Part shown: positions 45,452 through 56,510 of the stretch, one piece after another
Position numbering within the stretch: position 1 is the stretch's first letter
How the letters are laid out: each line of letters begins with the position of its first letter
Assembly: GCA_023515745.1 (NCBI GenBank)
Contig: JALECJ010000007.1
Coordinates: forward strand, 1,348,612-1,412,611
DNA: 64,000 nucleotides
Reading direction: 5' to 3'
Source: Amoeboaphelidium protococcarum
Taxonomy: Eukaryota; Aphelidiomycota; Aphelidea
Notes under the pieces: generated by a model
What the model was told of the DNA's origin: nothing
The model's database searches: none
The model's input: only the letters and a program-made list of their open reading frames with translations
Made by a program: the position numbers and the translations under genes

Positions 45452-47227
45452 ATGGAGTAGTAACAATTGGGATGGAAAGATAGATTGCACAAGATTTTCT
45501 TCATGAGCGAAGATGAGCATCTGGAATATGAAAGACTGCAAGATCCTGATACGTTTGACTGTGATGAGAGTGGAGAAGGTGGTGGCAGTCGCAATAATAT
45601 CAGAGGTCGATCATGGCGATCTTTCTTTAAATTTATTGGCCCTGCGTATATGATCGCTGTTGGATTTATAGATCCTGGTAATTGGGCGAGCGATATATCT
45701 GCGGGTGCTAGTTATGGCTATAGATTGCTGTTTGTCGTGCTGATGTCATCGCTGATTGGTCTCTTGTTCCAGGTGCTCTGCTGCAAGTTGGGCATTGTCA
45801 CTGGGCGGGACTTGGCAGAGTAATGCAGGCGTGTATTTCATAAAGATGACTGGCTGATGGGTCGTTTGTTGAATCGCTTCCTGTACGTATTAACAGAATT
45901 GGCCATTATCGCCACAGATTTGGCAGAGGTTATTGGTAGTGCTTTGGCGCTGTATTTGCTTCTCGGGATTCCTGTTGTATGGGGTATTCTTATCACTGGT
46001 CTGGATGTGATTATCATCTTGAAGTGGTGGGGATAAAAGTACCAGAAGGTGTATGAAGTTATCATTCTGGTCATTCTGCTGATTGTCGGTGTGTGCTTTG
46101 TCATCCTACTCACCTACACTAAGCCTAGTTTCGTGGAGATTATGGAGGGCTTTATCCCGCGTGTTGATCTCCTGTTCAAGGATAATGGAATGTTGTATAT
46201 TGCAGTCGCTATTCTGGGTGCCACTGTGATGCCTCATAATTTGTATTTGCATACTTCCATCTGCAGGACAAGGAGAATCGATATGTCTGGTGATGAGTAG
46301 TCAGAGGATGGTAATGGTAGAATTCGTTTTGTTGATAACAAGGATTAGAAGGTTGATGAGGTTGTGCCATCTAAGATGCTCTCCGGTGGTTATGTGTTAG
46401 ATAAAAAGTATGAGATTGAAGTTACGGATGAATAGTATTCAGATTCTGGCCATACGCGTCACGCTGATCAAGAATATGTTGGTGCTGTCAATAGGTCCTC
46501 CTGGTGGTAGAATAGCCTAAAGTCTAAGCAGTACTCACTCCGTTACGCGGTCATTGATACTGTTATCGCACTTACGTTCGCATTTGTCATTAATGCCACC
46601 ATCTTGATTGTGGGCTCTAGTGCATTCAATAAGCGCGGCATGTATGACGTTGCCGAGATCCAGGATGCTTACCATCTGCTGGAGGAGTACGTGGGCAAGA
46701 TTGCTGCCGTGGCGTTTGGAATTGCTCTACTCGCTAGCGGATAATCTTCCACTATAACTGGAACTCTGGCCGGTCAGATTGTGATGAATGGATTTCTGAA
46801 TTTGAGATTGCGCTTGGTATTTAGAAGATTGGGCACGCGTCTGTTGGCTATAATTCCTGCTCTGGTCATTGCCCTTATTGGTGGAAATGATGGTGCGGAA
46901 AAGTTGTTGGTACTATCTTAGGTGATACTGAGCATTCAGTTACCATTCGCAGTGTTGCCATTGGTTATATTTACATCGTCTCGTCAGATTATGGGCGGCT
47001 CTGATAGATTGTCTTAATAATCATCTGGATCTGATGTAGGAAAGTATTCGAATACAACAGGGGAAGGATAAACTTTGCTTTCTGGATCTAATCTTAATGT
47101 GGACGATTTGAATGGTAGTGAAAAGTTTACCAACGGCTGGCCACTGACAATACTGGCATGGCTCTGTACTATCCTGGTGATTGGACTTAATGTCAATTTG
47201 ATTGTTGGTGCTGCAGCAGCTTCTTGA
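45452..47227 (+). CDS. NRAMP divalent metal transporter
   Basis: 591 residues, one exon. It moves manganese and iron with protons across membranes. Seen: the metal-binding DPGN of helix 1 in [10 protein letters not shown], the MPHN motif of helix 6 in [17 protein letters not shown], and [20 protein letters not shown] in helix 8. A hydrophilic loop of about 90 residues follows helix 6, with many acidic residues and TAG/TAA glutamines. About ten hydrophobic helices are visible, with a further one near the C-terminus ([19 protein letters not shown]). Which metal it carries cannot be told from this alone; a manganese type is likely from the family pattern. Confidence 0.94.
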
Positions 47228-47485
47228 TTACATTGTTGAATCCCCATTATTACTGAAGTAATTATTTATTTACTTTATCATTATATCATTATCTGACTTC
47301 ATTTTTTTGTTCTTTGTGTGTAATTTGTAATCACATGTTGCTCAGTTGTACAGTCCAAGCACATACATAGAAACTAGGATAATGAATAAGACAAACAATG
47401 TATATATTTACAAAATAAAGAATCACATTAGAGCCATGGATGAAGTTTAAATAAACAAAATAGACAGCGAGATATACAACAAGCA

Positions 47486-49969
47486 TCAACCATTTCGATT
47501 GCACATACTTTGCGCGGCAGACACTATGCCCAAAGTGACCAGCACCGTTCCCAGCTTGGAATTTAGAAATCGAATCGATGCAGACTTTATACCGCAAGCC
47601 ATATTGCGGCAGAATCCTCGGCGTTATCCACTCTGAATGTCAGTTCCGCCTCTGTAAGAGCCATCGAAAGAACCGGCTCTTTGATGGTTATGAGCATATC
47701 GTGTATGACGGCGCCTAGATACATTCAGTTCAGATTTCCGAGCATTCTCCAACTTGCTCTATTGAACACTTTTAGACTGATAGTACAAGGCAAGAGCATT
47801 CTAAAACGTTCTCATTCCATATGAATCTTTGGCTAAAGGCTAAAACTTGGCCTTCATGGTCGGAATCTCCCATTTGACATTACTGGCGATGAATGGTAAC
47901 AATTTTAGATTGAGCGATCCATCTAGACTTCCAGAGTCGTGAAGATCAGCCGACTGTTGAGCACCATATCCATCCGCATTCGCACGGGTGTCCAGCATTT
48001 ACAACTTTTACAAATGATTATACAGATCCGAGCCAAGCATAAAGTACAATCCCAAGTAGATGCGATCTTCATCTCTGAATCCATCATCATGATTAAAATC
48101 CCCTGCATCTTACTCCTACGACTGATCCACCTCGTCGACAGAAAATAGAGACGCCGGATGATCATGGAATACATCAAAGTTATAATTGGCCAAATCTTGG
48201 AAATTCTTAATCTTCAAGCGAACCTCTTCCGCCACTTGAACGAGTGAGAGGCCATAATACTGCATTGAGGGATTGGCAGCTTTCCTGATGAAATCTACAA
48301 ATGCCTTCTTGTAATGACGTTCATACCTCTAATCAGGGAATGAGAATCCAGCAGCAGCGAAACTAACATCCATCAATCTGGATTCATCACGTAGCATATA
48401 ACTTTAAACTTGTGGCGACTGACCGCGAGGTGTCCTATCTTCAACATTTTATCCTCTAACCGGTCCAGCATTACTACCACCATTTCTTCTCAAACCAAAT
48501 GGCGCGGTACCATCACCACCACCATCAGTTTCAAATAAAGTACCAGCAGACAGCTCAGGCCGTTTGGGCCACCACTGACTATTCTATGACTAGCTTTGAG
48601 ACTTTAATGAGGACATTGACTTTGCAGAACTGGACAACAATGATACGAGACTATTCGAAGATGAGCCATTAACATCATCACCGCGAGAAGACTTTCCTAT
48701 ATAGAACATGTTGACCTGCAAGACGTGACCGCGGACAAAGAATGCCAGCTTGCATTAATCACTCAACTAAATAAGATTTCTAGTCATGATTATGGCAAAG
48801 TCTCCATACTATATATTGATCTGTCCAGTAGATAGCGCTAAAGTCTTGAACACGATATCCATATGAACGTTGTTATCAACCACAATCTTTGACTACTTTT
48901 AATTGCTGACAGGTTGTGACTACTTAACATCTTATTACACTGTCATGTCAGCACCTTTGACCTCCTATTCCACCACTGGTTTCGCAAATCGCGGTGTCCA
49001 TCTTCGTCTGGCAGCCAATGGTCTCGCACCAAGGTCAGCCGCAATTGCATGCATACCAGCAGCACCAAGTTGTTGTTATTACTAATAAGCTGAAGAATAA
49101 GATTCAGCACGCTGAGAGTTTTCAGCATACATGGAGGAAGATCGCCTCATTTGAAAGCTTTGCATTCTATCATTTACTTATTACTGTTACATATAATTGT
49201 TACCGAATTACTACTACTACAGCTGTTACTACTCCAAATGTCGATGATTATGCTACTAAACCTGCAGCTATTACTTGTGATGCGATACTTCTTCAGATGA
49301 TCTGAATAAAGATCTAGAGAATGGGTAATGACTAAGTGGTCGCTTCAGCGCATTCACTTAGATGCTAGAGGCTTCATATAGGCGCTAGTTTACTGCACTT
49401 GAGATTGATGATGAGGCAGGCGTCGACAACCTAATGATCAGGTCAAAAGTCATTGACGCTTTTTCAAAGGAACCATCATCACTAGGAGATGGAGACTGAT
49501 GAGCAGAACTTTACTATTTGTCTAATCGCGTTCCATCTTCGGATTAATAATACTATTAACCATAATAATAAACTGATTATGGATCCGCACACTAAAGTTC
49601 AAAGTTCATCTTGAGTTCCAATGCGTCGACGCCACCACCGCCAGTCTGCTGATCGCGCCGAGCTGGTGGCGTAACACTGAGGCCAACCAGGAATGAGCAT
49701 TTACCAGGCAGAACTGCCACAAGCGAATCTTTATAATTAACATGCTCCTCAATAATGTGTCTAACACTATTCAGAGGTTAAAATCTATAATACTGAGACA
49801 ATACATGGTCAACCGCGGCGACTTCATCTTCATCCAAGAGCAATCGGTTTCCCTAATTATTAGTCCAAGATTCTGAATTCACACCGGTAGTTCCATAAAC
49901 TTTATTAAATATTACAAGACTTAATGCCAGCAGGAGCTATATTATTGAGAATGGAAATCTATTCCACAT
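47486..49969 (-). CDS. Orphan secretory-pathway protein, glutamine-rich
   Basis: 827 residues in one long open frame. The N-terminus is a signal peptide (FPFSIIQLLLALSLVIFNKVYG). A compact region follows with LVAVLPGKCSFLVGLSVTPP and a second compact part near residues 330-390 with MDIVFKTLALSTGQINIQYG and NLIQLSDQCKLAFFVRGHVL. Between them is a long low-complexity part with Gln runs, where most codons are TAA or TAG. A weak hydrophobic segment near the end (LGTVLVTLGIVSAA) could be a membrane anchor. I know no relative. The frame is open throughout, so it is probably one gene, though an in-frame TTGCAG near 48720 would suit a 3' splice site. Confidence 0.6.
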
Positions 49970-50427
49970 TTTATTATTATTATTATGAGTATTCTATGGT
50001 ACAAATTTATTACAACAAGTTTTATAGCACAATAAGATCAACTTCGCCGCCACTATGAGAACTGTACGAGAACAACGTCGTACGAATGAGACAACCGTTA
50101 AAATGGAAAATGGATGAATTGATTGAACGAATGACCACCAAAACGCGTCGTCGGTCGCCTTTGCGTGTGGCTCAATTGAAATCTAATAACGCCACACTTA
50201 ACGCGGTATAACTAGTGTCGTCATAATCAATTTATGAACATAACTTCCACCATGATACAATTCAATTGATGATAATACTTAGAGATATTAAGTATAAGAT
50301 GATTTACTGTTTCATCTATATGTCTTTCAAGCTTTCGTGTTTCGTTTTACACATACTGTAGATCCTTACTCTGATGTTTATGATTTGAGAACGGTGTTGC
50401 CATATATGCATTCATTCATTCACAAAG

Positions 50428-50495
50428 CAGTTGCAGAGACAGTCACTGAATTCGGAGCCATCTTCTCTCTCATGATTTTGTCATCCAGAGTATCA
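50428..50495 (-). pseudogene. Relic of the 3' end of the SMP-domain gene
   Basis: By my count 55 of 68 bases match the 3' coding end of the SMP gene (52208-52275), in the same orientation and without gaps. Read on the minus strand in the matching frame it gives VDTLDDKIMREKMAPNSVT, against EDDTLDDMIMKEMMALN of the gene. TGA codons bound the frame, one about 15 codons upstream and one about 10 codons beyond the similarity. Some similarity also extends into the 3' flank. This is a partial duplicate that has decayed; I give no restored sequence. Confidence 0.7.
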
Positions 50496-50582
50496 ACATT
50501 GTCATGATTATTGCAATGCAGTGACTTTAATCATTATCCGTATTGACCAAAGTAATAGCATTCTTAATAGGCGAAACTTTTC

Positions 50583-50942
50583 ATGGAAATACCACCGTTA
50601 AAAATGGAACTGAACATATGTATGAGCTATTATCGATTCGTTAATGATGAAGTCAATAAGAGGCTAGAACTACATCAAAATCATCTGATAATTGATCAGA
50701 ATTCCTTAAGTTCAAGTTCTAATCTAGTCTAGACAAATTAAACACCACAAAATTGCTTTTACAGGCAACCAAACACTATACCAAAAGAATTGTGGTGGGA
50801 TGGGATTAGACTAGAAGGAGATTAATAATTAGGAGCTTTAGTTGTTTTAGATATTCTATATCTTCATACAAAGCCAGGGGCTACTAAGGTTGTAAGCAAA
50901 TACTTGAGTTTGTGGCCCCTTGATGTCAGCTCCACAATTTGA
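50583..50942 (+). CDS. Hypothetical 119-residue ORF
   Basis: Opens at the first ATG after an in-frame TGA and runs to TGA. The second half reads PKELWWDGIRLEGDQQLGAL and LYLHTKPGATKVVSKYL, which is more protein-like than typical spacer. No family is recognised and the position inside a spacer makes it weak. With one stop codon such frames arise by chance. Confidence 0.28.
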
Positions 50943-51028
50943 TCAAATTCGTCGACGCGCTTCCTCCTTGAGTTTCTCTTTAATACCGGTAATTTATCTA
51001 CCATCTAAATACCTTTAGAAATACAACA

Positions 51029-51868
51029 ATGCGTGTCAGTTTCCCGTTGATATCTGCGTTTGCTTTGAGTGCTGCCACTGTTTGCTTTGCATTTCCCGAA
51101 TCTTTTGATAATCTGGACGAGATCCAATACGCGTCTCCTGGTGACGTCTACTCTGGTGTCGATGAAGTTGCGCCTTTGATCAATTCGGTAGTTGATAGCT
51201 CAACTTTTGCTCTTAGTGAGAGAGAAGCCACTACTGATTTGTTGGCCAATGTGGCTGATAAGTATGATCAAATGCTGTCTGTCTATTTCGAAGCTTCGTC
51301 TAATGTTCCCAAGTAAGCTTCGCTCTACCGTGTCGGCGTTGAAAATGCCAAGGACTTGTTGAAGTTATACCAAGACTTTTTTGAATAGCGTGTATATGGT
51401 GTCCCTAAAGCATCTGAGTTGAACGTGAGATTCTGGCATGTCTTTTCTCAGTATCGCATGTACAGATTGTACCGCAACATTGTTAAGGCGCAGAGTCTCC
51501 TTAAGCAGTACAACGATTATCTGAAGGGAGCTGAAGCCATTTCCTCGTGTGCAGTATCTTTTGATTCTATTGATCCTGAAAACGTGGATTGGAGTGTGTG
51601 TAAGAAATTGATAGGTTAGACTTATTAGTGGGCTTAAAATTTTAATGGCGTAGTGCGTATTGCAAGACAGTTGAACATAGTTATTGGCAATATTATGTTT
51701 CAGAGAAGCAAGTTGAGAGCAAAGGGATTGCTTGAGAATTAAGAGTTTTAGCCTCAGTACAAGTTGGACTAGTCCTTTGAGCTTTACAAGAAGAAAGCTT
51801 ACAGTACAGGGTTCGCTCACGCGAAAGCGCAAGTATAGAGAAGATTCAATGAACTTAAGCAACAGTGA
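51029..51868 (+). CDS. Secreted helical protein, unknown function
   Basis: 279 residues, one exon. A clear signal peptide (FPLISAFALSAATVCFAFP) is followed by an acidic first half (SFDNLDEIQY and similar) and a helical, basic second half rich in Tyr, Lys and Arg, with FWHVFSQYRMYRLYR in the middle. There are two cysteines in VDWSVCKKLIG and SSCAVSF, which could form a disulphide. No domain is recognised. TAG and TAA glutamines are present. It may be an extracellular or vacuolar protein. Confidence 0.65.
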
Positions 51869-52148
51869 TAAATGAAATAAATATAAACGGAATTTTAATG
51901 TTTTTTTTGTTGATTTTCAGTCTTAAATGTTACTCTCTCTATTTAATGCATAATGCTGATCGATGATTTGTGTACGTTACGTCTTAATGGAAAGTAAAAA
52001 TAGACTGCATAGCATCAATCCGGTGCGTGCATGCTTCAAGATTGAAAATATATCTTTAGAAGCTTGTAAAAGAAACAAAAAAGGATTATGGCCTAGATAT
52101 TAATCACATTTCGTTTTAAAATTGTATTTATACCACATATCTCGCGAT

Positions 52149-54245
52149 TCATGCAGATTCATTTAGCTAAGAGGGGCCGGGAACGGCGGTGTCTTCAATT
52201 TACAGGTCAGTTGCAGCGACTGTCTCCTAATTCAGAGCCATCATCTCCTTCATGATCATATCATCCAGAGTATCATCTTCATCCATTGCCATGTCGTGAT
52301 TGTCCTCATCATTATTCACGACAGGAAGTGTCATGCTATGAGTTGAAGCAGTATTTTCGCGTGGAGGGAGCAATGGAGGGGACAACCTTGCATTCTCCAT
52401 CGAGATCTCTTCTTCAATGCTGTTCATTAGATCCTCTAAACTTAGATTACCATCAGGATGGAACACCTCTCTTTCTTCTCCTTCTTAATGTTGAGATACA
52501 GAAGAGTTATCAGTGTTAATCAAGGCGAAATTGGGGTTTGACGAAGCACTCAGATCCACCAACAACGGCTGCTCTTTAGACCTATGATGAGCTTCCTACT
52601 TGATAGAATTATCACCAACTTCTTTCGCATCTGCTGATTTAGTCTCAATATCAGCCTTGGATGCCATACTTGACTACTCAGACTCGCTCTAAATGTTAGA
52701 TTTTGGCACTACAGTCTGCACTTCACCTTCGGCCTGCTTTGCTTAAATATCAGCATTACCGGACTATTTCAATTACAATTATGGAGACGAAGTCGTGGTA
52801 TTATCAAGATGAGTCTAGCTTACGACAGGTTACATCATTACGTTTCCGCTATCAGCGGCCTCTTGAGACGACTCGGTACCTTTACGACGACGTAGCTAGT
52901 TATTAAATGATTACAGTAGAGTTGTAGCACGCGCTTAAGCAGTATGTACAGACTAAGATTTCTGATATTAATCTTTCAACTGAGTGGACACTGTAGACAG
53001 CTTTTCAAATAGCTTTGACTTCATACCCTATCCCGATATAGATTTACCACTGTCCATCAGCCCCCGTCCGACTTCCGGTGTTTGACTACCATTAGAGACT
53101 GGGCTAGACAGACCGGAACTAGTTAAAGAATTTCTCTTGCTACCGTCACCCTGAGACATTTTCTGATAATAGGCTTTCAGAGCTTCATTTCTTCTCTACC
53201 TGGCAGCTTGAGTCAGTTCCTCAAATACCTAAGTAAAGTCAATGACAGCGGATTCATCTGCACCCAGTCTGAATATTCTTGCATTGGGTCTCACAAAATT
53301 ACGCTAAATAATCATGGGCACAATGTAACTTTTGACCAAATTCTCAACAATCTGATGTAGTTTGTACTTGAGACCATCTGTAGCATCAGTCAAACAAATT
53401 TTCAAGTCCATGTCATACGACGGCATTTCCATCAGACTAACGGAGAAGAACTTGAACGGAGGCTTCACGTATCGCACGTACATATCGTACTTTATATTCC
53501 AAATCTGAACGTCAACCTTCACCTGAAACTTGCCCAGAATCATGAATTACAATCCGATATCAATACTTGATGCTTTTTGCACGTCACATACCCCTTCAAC
53601 ATTATCAGATTGTTTTAACTAAGCATAGGAGCCACAGGCAAAAATTCCAAAATAGTCAGGATCCTGTTCATTCAATGCCCACACGTCTTAAAATTAAGGA
53701 GTCGATGGGGGAAACTTCAACTTCAACAACTGAACCTCTTGCATATCAATAATTCTTCCAGGGATCGATCTAGAGATGTTAATTAGGATCTTCAAGAGCT
53801 TTTCGCGGGTGAGATTATCAAAGTATTCAGACTTGGACATGGTGTCATAAACTTGAGCCATTATAACGTTGACCATTCGATCGCGCGTCTGCACATTATC
53901 ATCATTATCATCACCAGTCGCCAGATCTGCATCAAAATCAGTCAGAGATATTGGCTGAGTGAATTACTTGAGCTCAGGCAGACTTGATGATAACTTTAAA
54001 TTCAATTTGCTTCTGATCCTGAAAGTGTCATACAATTACTAATCATTAACTAGAATTTACTAAATCTAATGACCAGTCTTGGCTTCCATTTTTGCCACAT
54101 CGTACCGGCAGAACTTGATTCCCTAAGGCACTGGTCGTTCATTAGGCAGAATATACTTTCTATTCACCCACAAAAGGACTACAGCTATGATCATAGATTC
54201 TACTCCCAGCAAGAAGGCGACTTGCATCAAAACGCTTGTAAACAT
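52149..54245 (-). CDS. SMP-domain lipid-transfer protein
   Basis: 698 residues, one exon. After a hydrophobic segment near the start (VAFLLGVESMIIAVVLLWV) and a linker, an SMP domain runs from about residue 115 to 325, with DRMVNVIMAQVYDTMSKSEY, ILGKFQVKVDVQIWNIKYDM and KYKLHQIVENLVKSYIVPMI. SMP proteins carry phospholipids at contact sites between the ER and other membranes. The last 350 residues are Ser/Gln-rich with acidic stretches and TAA/TAG glutamines. No PH or C2 domain is seen, so I cannot assign it to Nvj2, Tex2 or an E-Syt. Its 3' end has a decayed copy 1.7 kb away. Confidence 0.78.
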
Positions 54246-54463
54246 AATTAATAAACTGATTAATTAATTGTCGCAGATCTTACAGAACGCAGAACAGACA
54301 GACAGAAGAACGATTGGCTCAATGAACGACAAACGACGAGCCAGCCCTGCGTGGTGATGAGTATGAAGAAGCGCGTACAAATCTTTCTCTGCGCGTAATA
54401 CTCTCATCAATCAGTATTCAACTCTGTGATCAACATCCTTCGACAAAGAATTGACAACGGAAA

Positions 54464-54943
54464 ATGATTATCACTCCTCCATTGTATTTTGCTTAGAATA
54501 GCACTGAGAGTCCACTTAAGATGGCGTATAGTCCTTAGCTGGAGTCTGTGTCGAAAGAAAAGCAAAAAGCTGTGAATGACATGAAACTCAAGCGTGCCAG
54601 AGATCTTGCCACGTCACCTCTAAAAACTTTGCCCATGAACTTTTTCATGCTCTGGATGGCTGGTAGCGGTGTTTAGATTTTCAGTGTGATGATTACCGCC
54701 ATGATGTTGTATAACCCGCTGAAGGCCATATTTGGACTAGCTGATGTTTTCAAGCCGTTCCAAGTTGCTGAAGACCAGGACAGTTCTCTTCTGCTAAGTC
54801 GACTATTGTACATTCTGTGTTAGATTGCCGCGCTTTGTCTCGGTGTTTGGAAACTGAATCAGATGGGTCTGATCCCCAACACTACTTCAGACTTTTTAGC
54901 ATTTGAGCGGATGCGCGTTTCTACTCAAGTTCTTATTGCGTGA
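54464..54943 (+). CDS. EMC4: ER membrane complex subunit 4 (EMC4)
   Basis: 159 residues, one exon. EMC4 belongs to the ER membrane complex, which inserts tail-anchored and multi-pass proteins. Seen: the MKLKRARDLATSPLKTLPMN leader, two hydrophobic helices with MNFFMLWMAGSGVQIFSVMI and LLYILCQIAALCLGVWKLNQ, and the conserved MGLIPNTTSDFLAF. Length is normal for the family. It lies head to head with the SMP gene, with starts 218 bp apart, and both act at the ER. Confidence 0.93.
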
Positions 54944-55385
54944 TACTTATATTCAGATTCTTTATATAATACTTTTTTATAGTTTGACTGTTAGTATTTA
55001 TGTTTCTTGCTTTGGGGATGGGGTGATCTACAACGCTGAAAGTAGCATCGATAACTTTACTTAGGAGGACCTGCATTTTCCCCATATCTTATATCATCTA
55101 AAGCCATAGAGTTTACGACGGACATATTAAGAATTGAAAATTTTCACATTTTATTCAAGTCCATCCAATCGAATGATCGCATAGAGGAAGGGAGGTGAGG
55201 TGGGGGATCTTGATGTCTCGATCTGAGGGACGCGTGTAGGAATTGTCTACGGTTGAGGGGTGGCTCAATTTGAGTGACTTGCTGCAAAGATGACTTTAAA
55301 AAAACAACTAAATCGATTTCATTTCAATCCGAACAGTCATTGTAGAGCTACAAGAAAAAAAGTCGTAATTTTATTTGAAGCTAAA
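54944..55385. other. Spacer downstream of EMC4
   Basis: About 440 bp between the EMC4 stop and the last frame fragment of the probable pseudogene. It is rich in short T and A runs, with a GGGGTGGC-type stretch near 55258. No supported gene or RNA is seen, although the pseudogene's minus-strand frame is open to about 55167. Confidence 0.35.
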
Positions 55386-56330
55386 CTACAAGACCGAGTG
55401 TCTGCCCGGCCCACCATACGGCTTTTGCTGAGCGCGCTTGCGGGAAGACGTGCATATTCGCACTCTTGATATAATCTCGATTAGCCCCAGCTCCCTCGAG
55501 CCAGTACCTGGACAGCTCATCCTGCGTCCGACAAGTTCATCTCCTTCACTTGGATTCAGGTAGTACATCATCAGTTTCATCCCTCATACTTTGTGAATTC
55601 GGGCTTGTTTCTTCTGAGTCTTAAACCTTTCCACACCTTACGCCTTCAGTCGCTTACTTTTAACTACTCTCACCATCAGCATTTCTTTTGCGATTTCGGT
55701 GACATACTGTTAATACATGATTTCTCTTGATCCCGCCTTCACGTATCTTTCGCGCAGATTTATTTTGTAGTTAGTTACCATACTGGGGACTTATTTCTGA
55801 ATTTTGAACAACATCTCAACGACACAGTCAGTGCCAAAGGATTTCTAGAGCTATAACTCTTGCATATTATACGCGCCATATCGCATCCCCCGTCAATCTT
55901 GATCGTTAATCTCGGAAGAATCAGATGACATATCGACCACATCAAACGACTTCAGACGCACGACATCTCTGTTACCAAGAGTAAATTCGTTGTTGCCTAC
56001 TTTTGGTTTGTCATTCTGGGTCATCTGCTTTCCATTAAACTTTACAGTAATCTCACTGCGACGTCATCTCCCAACTCGTTGTGTCTCAAACCTAAAGCAG
56101 ACAAATGCTCTAGCCTCATTAAGGCTTCAACGACAGCTACGTGATGTCTTTAATGAATTAAATTGATATGTCTTCCATGAAAACCATTTTTAGGTCAGTC
56201 CACTTTAGGAGACAGTGTACCAGGTAGAGACCCACATCTACCTCCGCACTTCCTCTTAGTCCATGTAATTGTTCTGATGCGACATTTCGTTCGAAGTGGA
56301 AAAAATTAACGCGACTCTCTATAAATCACT
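55386..56330 (-). pseudogene. Probable decayed gene with an LRR-like segment
   Basis: Protein-like stretches occur here in at least four different minus-strand frames: VDVGLYLVHCLLKWTDLKMV, then an LRR-like LEHLSALGLRHNELGDDV, then a stretch with NNEFTLGNRDVVRLKSFDVV, then KINLRERYVKAGSREIMYQQ. The frames are broken by TGA and by shifts of one or two bases, and no GTA...TG(T/C)AG pair, as used by every other intron here, links them. The first frame also lacks an ATG. I read this as a degenerate gene, not a spliced one. The family is not certain beyond the LRR-like part. Confidence 0.45.
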
Positions 56331-56348
56331 CGTCGCAGTAGGAACTCC

Positions 56349-56510
56349 ATGTTCGCGCCATCTGATCGATCGATTAGGAAACTGTTTCAGACGTCGTTTG
56401 AGCGCGTGTTGATACGTATTTTGTTTTACAGATATTTCCAACTCTATCTCTCGCAAGTCTGTTTTAGGTATACGTTATACTGCATATCATCATTGATACT
56501 GCGAGAATGA
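56349..56510 (+). other. 53-codon upstream ORF overlapping the DDT-gene start
   Basis: An ORF from ATG at 56349 ends in TGA at 56508-56510, overlapping the main ATG (56507-56509) as ATGA. Its residues are basic and hydrophobic and not familiar. It could act as an upstream ORF that tunes translation of the next gene, or be part of the leader. Confidence 0.35.

Larger units (their letters stand above)
49970..51028. other. Long divergent intergenic region with a gene relic
   Basis: About 1.06 kb between divergent genes. It contains a decayed copy of the end of the SMP gene (50428-50495) and one ORF of 119 codons (50583-50942). Near 50875-50922 is a short imperfect inverted repeat (GGGGCTAC against GTGGCCCC). 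I see no RNA gene. Confidence 0.5.

Noticed and set aside
50100..50400. Plus-strand frame from about 50112 of around 100 codons
   Set aside because: After the first 35 codons the residues turn into AT-rich text typical of spacer; no support.
50875..50922. Short inverted repeat GGGGCTAC/GTGGCCCC as a second MITE
   Set aside because: Too short, without a target duplication, and it lies inside an ORF; likely chance.
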